Shown one piece after another: positions 33,095 to 44,730 of a stretch of 64,000 nucleotides of DNA. Numbering within the stretch: the stretch's first letter is position 1; every line of letters begins with the position of its first letter. The position numbers were made by a program, and so were the translations under genes. The notes beneath the pieces were generated by a model. It searched no databases. It saw nothing but the letters and a program-made list of their open reading frames with translations, and was not told the origin of the DNA. Source of the DNA: Austropuccinia psidii (Eukaryota > Basidiomycota > Pucciniomycetes > Pucciniales > Sphaerophragmiaceae); contig JALGQZ010000002.1 of assembly GCA_023105745.1 (NCBI GenBank), positions 41,709,997-41,773,996 of the forward strand, in the 5' to 3' direction.

Positions 33095-35347
33095 TTGGAT
33101 ATTGTATGGCACAATCAATGTAATATATTTGTATATCTCCCCAATCAGACAAATCCTATTGTCTCTCTTCCTGAAACTCTTTCTAAAATGTTGATACCAT
33201 TTCTTGAAGTACCCCAAACATTCATGCACTGTGGTCCTGGTGGGCCTTGGATTGAAAATTGCCAATCCAATCCTACTCAAACATTATTTGTTGAGGGGGT
33301 ATTGATGACAAATCAAAATGATCCTTCCTCATCTCAACAACCTAATCTTGCATTGATGTTCTTGACATGGTATCCAAACAGTCTATTCATAATTGAAAGT
33401 TTTAGAGAACAAGAATTCAAGATTAAACTCCCTACCAAATATGATGGTAATTCTCATAGTCAATTTCAACCTTTTAATCCCACATCTTCTGATTCAAACT
33501 CAACTCCACCCTTGTATCTAGCTGTCTTTTCCTTGTCATCAAAGCAAAAAATTATGAAATTACACAGCAGATCAGAGCTGCCCATGATGACCCTGCCCCA
33601 TTCCATGATTAAAACCCACCTCCTCCCTCATCAAACAACCATACAAGCTTTTCTCTGGGAGAAGGAAATCCCCAATGAACGATCTGCCTGTAATCTTTGG
33701 GTAACCTTACCCCCTGGATCCACTTTTAAGGACAGGCACATAATTAAAAACAAGGTGGTTAGCTCATTTTAATCCCTTTTGGCCAATACCACTCTTGGTG
33801 GGTTGCTCACAGATGATATGGGATTAGGTTAAACCATTCAGGTCATTGCACTAACTGGAATATCCAAGGAGCGGCTAAATACCACCCCACAATGTTCCAC
33901 ACCCCCCTTTCTTAATCACCAACTGGAAACCAGAAATATCCAATAATTTTCAGGCTGGAGCACTGAAAGCCAACATCTACCATGGTCCCACTTATCACTC
34001 ATTATCTGAGGACAACATCTTACATTGTAATATCATCATCACTTCTTACAACACTATCATTCAGAAATTTAAAGAAACAAATACCTCCAAATCATGCATA
34101 TTTCAAATCAATTGGAATTGTATAATCTTGGATAAAGCACAGTGAGTGTCTGAACTTTGAATATATAAAATTAGCTATTATATCCAATAACCTCTCCCAC
34201 ATCTTATAGCTATATCCACTCTCAATGCACTGCCACTCACCATGCCATTAATAGTCTTCATTCATACCATTGAATCTGTTTAATGTTCATACCTATTTAA
34301 AGCACCATTTATGACCTTTTGGGCATAATATCATTCATCACCCAATCGCAGAGATCCAATCAAGATGATTGGTCACCTTTCATCCTGAATATTCTTTCCA
34401 AAAGTAGAAATGATATTTTGAATTTGGCATTGTGCCTCATCAGAACTACCAATCTCAAATACCGATCCACTATTAGCCATCACTATGAGCTGCTCCCACT
34501 TAACCCCACAATGCAGAAAAAATATTCTGCATTATACAAAGAATTCCTATCATCAAAAAACAAAGGACCAAGGGACTTTTTCAGAAGTATTGATAAGCTC
34601 TGGATATACTTTAGCCACCATATAATGTTTAACCGTATGGCACATACAGATTTGGAAGACCATGAGGGTGGGAGAACTCTGAATAAGTCAAAAATAACCC
34701 AAAATATTGTCAAAGTGGAAGCATGCATGATGAGTAGTAAAATTGAACACCTCCTCAAAAGATTACTGAAGAACAAAAGATAAAGCTGTGGACCATAAAA
34801 ATTGGTTTTTTACTCACAATGAACCCAATTTCTTGATTTGTGAGTAAATTATAATATAAATCCATTCCAAATTAAATAATTCTGAAAACCTTGTTTTGGT
34901 AGAATTGGTACTGTACTTGCCCATCACTCTATCCTTTCAGCACAAATTGATGGAACAATTATGGACAGGGGCCAGGAGAAGGCCCAGGAGAAATTCCTCA
35001 ATAATCCTGAATTCAAAGTACTCATTGCATCCATTGCCGCAGCTGGAGCAGGACTCACCATCACTTGCACTAATATCATCTATTTAATGGTGAGGGGACA
35101 GTCAAAATTCCAACTCTTAAATCCACCTTTCCACAAGCCCAATTGGAACCAAGCCATTGAGGCTCAGGCTGTTGATTGTCTCCATCATATTATACAGAAA
35201 TGGCCTGTGAAGGTTATTCACTATATCACTCCTCATTCATTTGAGGTCAACATGTGGAAGGTACCTTTTGAGCTCAGCTGTGTCACTGATCATATTACTA
35301 TTCTGAAATCTTACTCCATGGCAATCCCATATTCAATTTACAAATAG
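33095..35347 (+). pseudogene. SNF2-family helicase pseudogene
   Basis: Remnant of a SNF2-type DNA-dependent ATPase (chromatin remodelling or repair, Rad5/Rad16-like arrangement). N-terminal part SQFQPFNPTSSDSNS, then LPHQTTIQAFLWEKEIPN (Q-motif region). Motif I reads LLTDDMGLG-stop-TIQ because the Walker A Lys codon is TAA at 33830-33832. Motif Ia/II region: IYHGPTYHSLSE and NIIITSYNTI; the DEAH/Q box is DKAQ (34131-34142) followed by a stop. The C-terminal lobe follows: YELLPLNPTMQKKYSALYKE, KVLIASIAAAGAGLTITC (motif V). Motif VI reads QAVDCLHHIIQKWPVKV, where family members have Arg at the Cys, second His and Trp sites. Upstream stop at 33770, a small deletion near 33905 and further frameshifts complete the inactivation. 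Such genes are multiplied in rust genomes, perhaps carried by transposons. Confidence 0.85.
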
Positions 35348-36031
35348 GTCCAAGAGAATAAAGGATCATGAACTGCCTGAGAATTATTGATAATATCTAA
35401 TTTATGCTTGAAAGAGTTGATAAATACTTTTCACCCCATCACAGGTCCACAATTATGAACACCATGAGATGGATTAGACTTCTTCAATATTTTCTCAATG
35501 AAAATGAGCAAAGACAAATATTGATATGGGACACCATAGTACATGCAAATCCATATTGTTTCTATTGTAATTTATTTGTCATCCTTTTTCAAATTTAAGA
35601 AATAATAATCAGATTGTATTACACCTGCACAAAATATTCACGAAACCTTGATATGTAACTGTTATATAATTTTATTTTCTCAAATTATTTCAGAGAATCA
35701 CCATTTGTGCTAATAGCCAGCATGTCAAGTGTCTTGAGGGCAGGAGTATTCATCTTAATACAGATTATGAGCCAATCTTGATGAAATACCTGAAAGTATA
35801 GTGCTTCAGGAATATCACTGTCACTCTATCAATTGTATTTCTGGAAATCTTTCAATATTTTTTACCTTTTTTTAATCTTATTACAAAACTCTATTTCTAT
35901 ATCAATCTTCAATACTAACTCATTAAATAAGCATGAGTACCAGCCTAATTGTACTTTGTAGTAAAATTAACATCCATTTTCAACTACCTCCTCAGTATCT
36001 GAACATACCCAAGGGTTGTTGAATTGTGATG
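35348..36031. other. AT-rich spacer between converging genes
   Basis: Between the SNF2 remnant (+) and the - strand gene. A 64-codon frame at 35404-35598 has no motif. Possibly shared 3' untranslated sequence. Confidence 0.35.
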
Positions 36032-37527
36032 CTAGAATGGTAAATTTGGCCACATCACACCATTCACCATGGTGCTCACAGGTCTGCACATAATCAATTT
36101 GATTATCATCAGAATTATTTCAAAATGATGAAGCATATAATATGACTCACCCTTTGACCTATATTTACAAGTTTTGATTCTCCTTCTTTCTACCAAATAT
36201 TCTGCATCCTTTTGAATTGACTTCCATTCTCTTTTCAAATAAGTGAAATATTGCTCTATCAAAGCTGCAACCACCCCTTAGTTATTATAATCCTTGTTCC
36301 AACAGTGATGATAATACTCAGTGCTGAAAAGTGAGAGTTGGAAGGTATGGTAAAACACCCTGGAAATCAACTTGTTGAATGGATATTTCCACAAGATCTC
36401 CCAGTCCCAAGTTAATTGCTTCAGTCCTAGCTTGTAGAGCTCATTTTTTGAGTAGCTTTGGAAACCCTGAGACTGAACCTGTGTTGATGGCTCATTGAAA
36501 ACATCTTTGGGAACATATCCCAAATGAACAGCAACCTTAATCACAATTTCATGCTCTTCTGTGCTTGGTGGTGCTAGTAGTGAGTAAAAATCTTTATCAT
36601 CCACTTTGAGTAGGAACAGGAAATGGGTGTGTACCACTGATCTCATCCCATGGAAATTAAGAAGAAGTTTTGCTTTCAGCCATCTTTGTTTCTCCTTCTT
36701 AATTGCATATTTAACCAAAGTGTGAGCTTTGGAAGCCTGGTTCCTTTGCTTTCTCATCTTGGATTGATTGAGCATACTCTGGGCAATAGGCATTTGAAGG
36801 TGGGTGAACTCACTATTTTCCCAAGTTCCCTCCTCATGTGTGGAGAAATTGTCTCTCCTTGGTTCACCATTTGTTTCACTTTGAGTCAGAGACATGTTCT
36901 CATCCTCATCATCAATGATTTTTTCTCTTAATGAACTGGCATGACCCATTCTTGGTTTGGAGGTGTATGTATGATTATGTCCAGTGACTTTTTCTTTATC
37001 AAGCAGCAGCAAAGATGCATAAAGCTCATCACCTGCCATGCAAATCATAAGCTAACAAATCAAAAATTCATAAATACTGAACATACTCACAATCTTCAAT
37101 TGGCTCCTGAGATCAGACTGTTTTGACTTTAGGTGCCATATCTAACAAATGAAAGAAAGATGTCAGATTGTGAAAAAAGGTTATACTCAGAAATTAAAAT
37201 GACTTACTTTGATAAAGCGTTAATCCAGGATTCCCCTGAGAAGGTCCACTGCAAGTTACATTTTCCAATGGTTTTTCTTGTTGCTCACAATCAAGCCATT
37301 CTCATAGCCCACCTGAGCCTGAGATCCTGATGGAATATTGAGCAATGGCTGTTTACCTCTGCCAAAGGGTTCCTGGGACTCCACAGGATTCCAACCAGGA
37401 TTAAGGAGGAAGTCATGTGGAAAATTGGATTTTGGATTAGCCTTTTATGAAATTTCTGGTGTGCTTCCTTGTCCATCAGACACATGCATTTATGTATTAG
37501 TGGGACTTGGGGAAATTTGAGGGACAT
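36032..37527 (-). pseudogene. multi-exon gene of unknown function, lightly damaged
   Basis: Clean splice signals give at least four exons on the - strand: an exon ending at 37208; exon 37091-37141 (51 nt); exon 36151-37032 (882 nt); and a last exon from 36083. The introns are 37142-37207, 37033-37090 and 36084-36150 (66, 58 and 67 nt), each GTRAGT...AG. Joining across the second intron gives ...QEPIED-C-DELYASLLLLDKEK in frame. The protein is hydrophilic at first (EKIIDDEDENMSLTQSE), then basic with RKQRNQASKAHTLVKYAIKK and KEKQRWLKAKLLLNFHGM, and mixed alpha/beta after that (HTHFLFLLKVDDKDFYSLLA, WEILWKYPFNKLISRVFYH), ending GVVAALIEQYFTYLKREWKS. One TGA (37091-37141, probably from CGA) and one TAA near 36278 break it. 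I do not recognise a domain. Its position facing a SNF2 remnant may mean both are cargo of one element. Confidence 0.6.
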
Positions 37528-38923
37528 AAATATTTGGGATTGACCAAGTGCTTGAATTTTGAGTGGTCAAATTTCCCACATCAATTTTGAGAACTGATAT
37601 ATACATTAAAGATGCAATGGGGTTGTGAGTGGAAGGTTGGGACTTGTTAGTGACTGTGTTTGAGCATAATGTATTCTAGATTTAATATCCCAGTCATTAA
37701 AAGATTGTGAATGGGATTTATGTGGTTTGGAAGATTATATAAGGGGTAAAAAACTACAGTAGTATTTTGAACTTGATAAAACAGCTCAGGATTATGATAA
37801 AATAGTGTGATCTCAGATGAAAGACTTCAAATTTATAATAGAGAAACTCAATGAATGGTGGGAACCAAAGCTCTTGTGGAGATCTAAAAGGGCCATTTTG
37901 AGGAGCATTCACATGACCTGATCTTGAGCTCTTCCACTTTTGTTTTAAAACACACTATATGGCCCCCAGAATATAATGTGATATTTCCTTCATTTCAAAA
38001 GGGACCCATTTTACATTGGTAAACAGATTGCATAAAAATTTCCAAACCACTCTTACTCCCCCTTCCTATTGTCACATTCTGATTATTATCCAAATTTCCA
38101 TTGGACACAACAAGACTCTCATCCATTCTATATCTGTATAATGATATATTTCTGGAGGATTTCCCCACAAAAGAGACATCACCTTCTCAAAAAAGGAAAT
38201 ACATTCCAAATTAGATTATAACCAATAAAAAGCCTCCCTTCACTTAAGCCAAATGCCAAGACCTTAGATCCAGGCTAAAAAATTATGTACTATAGCTATA
38301 TACTTTTAAATGTTACTCCCCTCATTTCAATGATGACACATCACTGGCTAAATGCACTTTATCTCCATGCAAACATAAACTGGATGATAAACAAGCATTC
38401 AATGGAAAGACATTTCACCCAAGTAGACTCCTGACCAGTTCCCCATCTACATGTGACACTTTACACTTTATCCCCTGAAGCTCAGCCACCTTTTCAAATG
38501 AGATAAAATCCTCCGCTAGCTCAATTCATATCACCCTTCATAAGTAATCACTACAGTATTTTCCCAAATAATAGCTCTCCTAAACAATTATACACCAACC
38601 ATAAATATTAATAAAAAATACAACCATATCTACCATTCCCACAACAATGTCCACCCCCTGCTATTTCTCACTGTGTATATGTAGGTATCAACACTGCTCA
38701 ACTCAAAAAACTCTTCCACTGAGGGTGATAGTCAGGGAGTTGCCTTCACACCTTTCTAATATAAACAGAAAATTAAAATTCTCAAATCAAAAATTGAAAC
38801 CAAATCTGTTCTAGAAATCCCTCCTTCAGCATCAAGATCTGAGTGCCTGCAAATTTTTTAGGATCAAATTTTGGCAAATTCTTATTCTCAACTGACCCAA
38901 ACCACATTCTCCACTCTGCTTGG
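37528..38923. other. 1.4 kb without a recognised gene
   Basis: No open frame above 60 codons of note on either strand; composition like the rest of the window. It is the left flank of the family C array; the pentamer before the LTR is CTTGG. Confidence 0.45.
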
Positions 38924-41062
38924 TATAAGTTTTGTCTATGAAACTCTTGATAATAGTAACAATATCAAGAGTACTATGACTGTCCTCAGTAGAAAAATAT
39001 AATATAGCAAGATATTATAACCAAAAATTGAATATAATAATTAAGATAATTATATCAAAAAAATGAATTTAATTATTATCATATGATATAATAATAATAA
39101 AATATTAATAATTATAGTAAATTATAATTACTCTATTATTGTTATAGTCACTGACAGTTACAACAATAGGAAGTGTAAAGCTCTTCATGATACATTTACA
39201 TGTGGAAAATATAAATATTTAATTACTTATAAATAATATGAATATTGTTTATAAAAAGCAATTATGACACACACTGTGAAGATATAATTCTTATGAAAAA
39301 ATAATAGAATCTTAGAGAAAAACTTACTAATAATATATAATTAATACAACAGCTATTATATCAAGTAATTATTATAAGCTAAAAACACGCCAAAAATCAA
39401 TATTTTAAAATATAAAACAACTCTTTATAATAAAAAATATGATTTAAAGAGTTTTTAGGAGGAATTTGTGGATTTCAAAAGATATTTCAAGACAATAATT
39501 TTATAAAATAAAATATATTATTGGTGATTACAACAATAATCTAATTTCTATTATTTCAATTCTTTAATTTACGATTTATAAAGCATAAAATACTTAAGCA
39601 ATACTTTAATAATAAGATTTTATATATAATAAAACTTTACCTGTGCAAATGTCTACTATTTTTGGATTGGATTGAATTGATGGACAAAAACAGTGATGAA
39701 TAGACTCTTTTTATGTCTGAAGAGCAGCTCTCATGATTCATAATGGATATACAGGGCGTGCCCAGGTCAAATCTGAAAAGCTATGCTAAAAAAAAGGTTC
39801 TTAGCTTAAGGTAGCTTCTTTTTAATTCCAATTTGAAGTTAGCAGCATTATTCTTAAGTCTAAGTAGCTTTAATCCTCATTTAAGCTAATTAATTTAAGT
39901 TTTAATATCAAACAAGCTTATTTATATTAAGTTTCATCAAATTAATAACTTAAAAATAGAGTTTCAAGTAAAAATCTCTCAAGCTCAAATTTTAATTAGT
40001 TTTTAAAGAAATCTTAATTTTCTTGAAGTATAATTAACAGAGTAATCTTCCAGGGTAATTACCAATAAAACCTGCTTATAAAAGATACTTGAAATTTAAT
40101 GTATAGCCAGATAACATTGAATCATAACCTGTGTGAAATGTTCAAGAAAATCCATTAAGATTGGGAATTTTAATGAATTTTTGAAGTTGTTGCTGTTTTT
40201 CCATGTAAAATAGCAATACACACTAAACCTTAACTTTTGATAAGGTTTTGATACTTGTAGATTTATAGATTTAAGCTTATTTAAGGCTTTTAAGTTTAAT
40301 TAAGCTTGGGAAGCTCTCAAAACTTTAATTTCAAGCTTGCATACTGGTATTTATCCTTTGGAAGCTTGAAATTCCTGTCCAAATTGGGATGAAACCAGAT
40401 TAAACTTTAAGGTTGGATCAAAGTCTAATCTTAAAGTTTGGATAAGGTTAAAAATCCTCCAATACAGGTGGACAACCTTAATTTAAGCCTTGCAGATCCA
40501 AAAAGCTGTGTACCCCAGGTCTATTTGGTCTTTTTCCTTTGTCCCACCTTTTCGTGTGGATTTTGCCCTTTGATTTATTTAAAGCCATACTATGGCCTTA
40601 AACATTTTTAAATTGAGCTCACGCAGGTTTTAAATCCTGTATGACAAATCCTTAGCCAATTCAGTAAATATACATTACACCTCAATTTTGACTGAAATTT
40701 TGGTAAGCTTGCATAAACCTTATGCAACTTTAAATTTAAGCTTATTTAAGCTTAAGTTTAACAATTTTAAAAAAATGTTAAAAAAGGTACACTAGTACTG
40801 TGAGATTCTTAAATCTTCCAATAACTGCAGAAATAAGCATTTTTGGGTATAACACCTTATGGGTGTACCCTAGGTTATTGTTGGTGTAGAGTCCAAAAAT
40901 GACATAATAATTATAACGTTGTTTATCCAAACAAACGCTATACCTATTTTTTGTTATTTTTCACTTTAATTCCAGCTGAAAAGTCTGTTCAAGACTAAAT
41001 CAGCTGTATATAAAGCTATTTGTGTCCTTATGTGTATGTGATATATACCTCACAGGCTCACA
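38924..41062 (-). repeat. family C LTR, copy 2 (3' LTR of the main internal region)
   Basis: 2,139 bp. The first bases read TATAAGTTTTGTC, so the terminal TG has mutated to TA; it ends CTCACAGGCTCACA. The next bases on the - strand side form the PPT. Confidence 0.9.
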
Positions 41063-41073
41063 TTCCCTACCAC
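41063..41073 (-). other. polypurine tract of family C
   Basis: - strand GTGGTAGGGAA directly before the 3' LTR start TGTGAGCC. Confidence 0.6.
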
Positions 41074-41204
41074 AAAAAAAAACTGTACCACAATTTTCTT
41101 TGGTAGTATACCCCCAAGTTAACTGGGGGGTATCATCCACTGTCAAACCTCTCTACTTATACTTTCAGGTCTGTAAAGCACACAATTCAGATATTTCATT
41201 GAGG

Positions 41205-41634
41205 AATTGATTTTCTCTCATGTCTGAATCTTCTGAAAAACTTTTGGGAATAAGGTATTTTTTCTGCCACAATCCATTCATCTTCATGTTGTGGATTTTT
41301 GTACCTGACCAAGTATTCTCTTTTATCTTTTCCCCTAAGGCTTTATTATTTAAAGACTTTTAGTACTTTTTTCTCTTCACTTTGATACAGTGGAGATACT
41401 TCTGAGGGTGTTTCATTTTTCAAAAAAAATAATTGCTTATCACATGAAGTGTAATGCTTTACTAGACTAACAGGAAATCTGGATGTTTGTTTTCCGATTC
41501 TCCTGAAAGTTCTACTTTTACTGAATTTATCCCATGAAGGGCTTTGATAATAAGTTTTCCTGAAAAGGAATCTTTCAATTTCTTTGGACATTTAATATTA
41601 TTAAAGTTCAATGTTGAAACTAGTATTAAGTCCC
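41205..41634 (-). pseudogene. chromodomain end of family C polyprotein
   Basis: C-terminus of the integrase. FPVSLVKHYTSCDKQLF and PLYQSEEKKVLKVFK lead into a chromodomain: KDKREYLVRYKNPQHEDEW, then EKIPYSQKFFRRFRHERK (about 41345-41215). Chromodomains in this position tether integration to particular chromatin. The two parts are in different frames, so the end of the polyprotein is broken near 41345. Confidence 0.8.
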
Positions 41635-42851
41635 CTACTTTGAATTCTGGTTTTTACAACTTTTATACCATTTCTGTTTAGAATATTCAAAGGCATCATT
41701 AATGTTTTGTTTTGAATGATGCCTTACTTCATTAAGCAATAATTCAAAGCTGGAATCATTTGGATGAATATCAACCAAGTCTTTCTTCAAAGTATCAACT
41801 GGAAGTTTAGGGTTCCATCCTTTTTCCAACATTGCAGGAGTCTTGCCTGTAGAAGCATGGATAGACGTTTTGTAGGCTAATTCCAATGCTGGTATAAGAG
41901 TACACCAATAATGGGTAAAGCCATCAGAATCTTTAAGCTCCAGGCCATAAGAGCAAAATCTTCTGATCATTTCCTCAAGGGTTTGAATCATTCTTTCTGC
42001 TAGCCCATCTGTTTTTTAATGGTATGCTGTTGAGAATGATAGTTTTGTACCCAAAAGCTTATGTAAATAAGTCCATAAGGCTGATGTAAATTTTGGGTCT
42101 CTATCATTAATGATATTTTTGAAGAGACCAGTATGTGATATAACTCTGTTCTAAATCAAAAGAGCTGTATCCATAGCTGTGTCATCTTTATGCCGCCGTA
42201 AAAGATTGGGGTTTTGCTATATCGGTCAACAATGACAAGACATGCATTGTAACTTTTATCACCTCCAGGTGGTAAGAGAGTTACCCAATCCATATGAGCC
42301 ACTTACCATGGGGTACTTGGCTCTTTGATATGAATCATTAATCCAAATCTTTTACCAGTAGCTTTATTGGCTTTTTGGAATCTATCACAACTATGACAGT
42401 ACTCAATGACATCTTTTCTCCGAGATGGCCACCAGGCACATTTCTTAATTCTTTCCATGGTTCTTTCTTCAGACAGATGTCCAGAATAAATGTTATCATG
42501 GCATTCCAGTAGTATTGTGTTGATCAATATTCTACTACATAAGACCATGACACATGTGTGTTTAGACCTATTATATACAATACCATCAAATAAATGGAAG
42601 CTCCCATTGTCATAAGATGTTTTCCAAATATCATCCAGAGAATTAGCAAAAGCTGCATTTTTGCAATCTTTGTCAAGTAGAGCAGTAAGAATATGACAAT
42701 TCTTATCTTGCTTATAGCTTTCTCTAACTTCCTCAAAGAATTCTGTCCCTACATCTGTGATGTTAATTCCTTCAATTGGAGTTTCAGGTTCTGCACTTGT
42801 AGGAACATGGGCAGGGTTTTCAGGTGTATTGGGTAGTTCCCATATACTCAA
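41635..42851 (-). pseudogene. integrase of family C
   Basis: Zinc-binding HHCC domain visible as ECHDNIYSGHL ... IEYCHSCDRFQKANKATGKR (42851-42303). The core follows: first catalytic Asp in HMDWVT (42288-42290), second in the NDRDPKF segment, and Glu in DGLAERMIQTLEE (41995-41997). The end domain is LAYKTSIHASTGKTPAML, EKGWNPKLPVDTLKKDLVD. All three acidic residues remain, but a stop follows at about 42302, a frame change occurs within the core and another stop replaces the PHQ segment before TDG. It would have joined the element's DNA to the host chromosome as the last step of retrotransposition. Confidence 0.9.
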
Positions 42852-43400
42852 TCCATCAGCATTCTTGGGAATATTTCCAGCCTATTTTACTATGGTCATA
42901 TTTCCTCTATACTCCTGAATAGCAATCTGCCATCTTAACATGTGTCTGTTAGGAGTATTCATGTTAAGAAGTGATTTTACTGCATTACAATCAGTAATTA
43001 CTTCAAACACACTACCATCAAGATAACAATGAAGTTTTTCAAGAGCCCAAACAAGGCAAAGGCACTACATTTGGCTAGCTCCATATCTGGCCTCAGTAGG
43101 TTTGTTTTGTCTTGAGATAAAACAAATTGGACCCTCAGAAGGCTTGTCATTGACAATTTGAGCTTGTTGAAGAGCTGCACCTAGGCCTTCAACACATGCA
43201 TCAATATACAGCTTGAAAGGAAATTTCCAATCTTGCATTAATAATGATGGTGCATTGGTCAAGGCATACTTTATTTTTTCATATGCTTGAATTCTTTCCT
43301 GTGTCATCTCAAAGACAGTTTGTTGATCACAAATTCTGTAAAATTATTTGGCATGGATTGCAAAATCTTTAAGGTGTTGTCTAAAATAACTGGCAAACCC
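42852..43400 (-). pseudogene. RNase H domain of family C
   Basis: Follows RT in the same polyprotein. [20 protein letters not shown] and [17 protein letters not shown] (first acidic site), [19 protein letters not shown], then a stop, [31 protein letters not shown] (Asp site) and [19 protein letters not shown], to KNADGLS. It would degrade the RNA strand of RNA/DNA hybrids. It is in frame with the integrase HHCC region downstream. Two stops interrupt it. Confidence 0.85.
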
Positions 43401-44296
43401 TAAGAGAGACATCATTTATTTTTTGTTCTGGGGCATTTGTTTCAGTAAAGCTGCAGCAATCTTTTTTTTATCAACACCAAGTCTCAGTCCTAATATTACA
43501 TGTCCTAGATCTTTCAGCTCATGAAACCCAAAGTCACATTTCTTAAGAGATATTTTCATTTTCACTTGAAGAATTTCATAAGTACTAATGAAAGTCTCTC
43601 TAAATTCAACTTCCAGGCTTCTGAACAAATGATAATTTCATCAATATAAATGATTAACCATCCCTCTGATAGATCATGTGGGAAAATGGTATTCATCATT
43701 CTTTGGTAGTGAGAGGGTGAATTTTTAATACCAAAAGGCATCCTCAAGTATTCATAAATACCACAATGAGCAATAATCCTCAATAACTTCCTAGAATGAG
43801 GTGTGAAAAAATTCTGATGGAAACCTTTAAGAGCATCCATGGAAGTGATGAAATTTGCTTTGGATAACTGCGTCAAAGTCTCATGGATTCTAGGGATTGG
43901 ATAACTGTCTAGAAAAGTGTATGTATTCAATGCTCTAAGATCACCAACCATCCTTGATTTATCATTATGCCAAGAAATGATTACAGGCTTTGTGACCTCT
44001 ACTTCTTTATTGAGCCCAACCTTTCTAAGAACTCCCAGTTTCACTAGCTCATCAATATGACTTTCTAATGATTCTCTAGCCCTAGGGCTAGCTGGGTAAG
44101 CTGGTCTTCTTAATAGTGGAGGGTAAGGTCTTTCCCCATTGAGCATAATTTCCACTTCATGGCCTTTAATAGCCCCAAGTGGTTCATGATCAGAAGCAAA
44201 GGCCTCTCTGTATTGAAATAAAATTTTAATAAGCTCTTCTTTCATTCCTAATGTTAATTCACTACTAGTTTGTGCTTCAATTAACTGATCTGACAC
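43401..44296 (-). pseudogene. reverse transcriptase of family C
   Basis: Palm and fingers are well preserved: HEVEIMLNGERPYPPLLRRP, ESHIDELVKLGVLRK, VIISWHNDKSRMVGDLRALN, SYPIPRIHETLTQLSKANF, SMDALKGFHQN, GIYEYLRMPFGIKNSPSHYQ and the active-site strand LIIYIDEIIICSE. The second Asp of the usual YXDD box is Glu here (GAT to GAA; codons 43637-43648), which should abolish polymerase activity. A frameshift near 43590 separates this part from the thumb (QVKMKISLKKCDFGFHEL, LGHVILGLRLGVDKKKIAA), and a stop follows MPQNKK. Confidence 0.93.
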
Positions 44297-44730
44297 AAAT
44301 TTTTCTTTATTAAAATTCTTTACTTGTCTAATGACAGTTATTTCTCTTTCTTTTGGAGGAAGAGCAAATTTTTGCCTTTTATTTTCCCCTATATTGAAAT
44401 ATCTGTCTTTATGATTATTAATATCAATTCAATAAATATTGAGATAATCATTTTCTAGTATAAAGTGCTATGAATTAAAATCATTCATAACAACAAATTA
44501 AACTTTTAATCTGATACTTCCTGTAGGATGAGGGAATATCATTTCTGCCTCATAAATTCCCAAGGGGTTCATACCTTGGCTAGCACTGCTGAATTCTATA
44601 CCTTCAATTGGCAATAAGCTTTCTTTCCAATTGGTATAGATCCAGTCAATTTAATCTTTTCCAAAACAAGTACAAAAAGCACATGAATCAAGATTTAACT
44701 TGGCTTCTCTGCTATTTATCACAATATTAG
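44297..44730 (-). pseudogene. aspartic protease region of family C
   Basis: The protease should start with the DSG box; the sequence reads LNLDSCAFCTCFGKD (about 44655-44700), so Asp-Ser is kept but the Gly is Cys (one G-to-T change). A stop-broken stretch follows with a segment like HFILENDYLNIY and IDINNHKDRYFNIGENKRQKF, the conserved end of the domain before RT. It would process the Gag-Pol polyprotein. Confidence 0.65.

Noticed and set aside
34483..34776. 97-codon - strand frame inside the SNF2 remnant
   Set aside because: Shadow of the + strand helicase frame.
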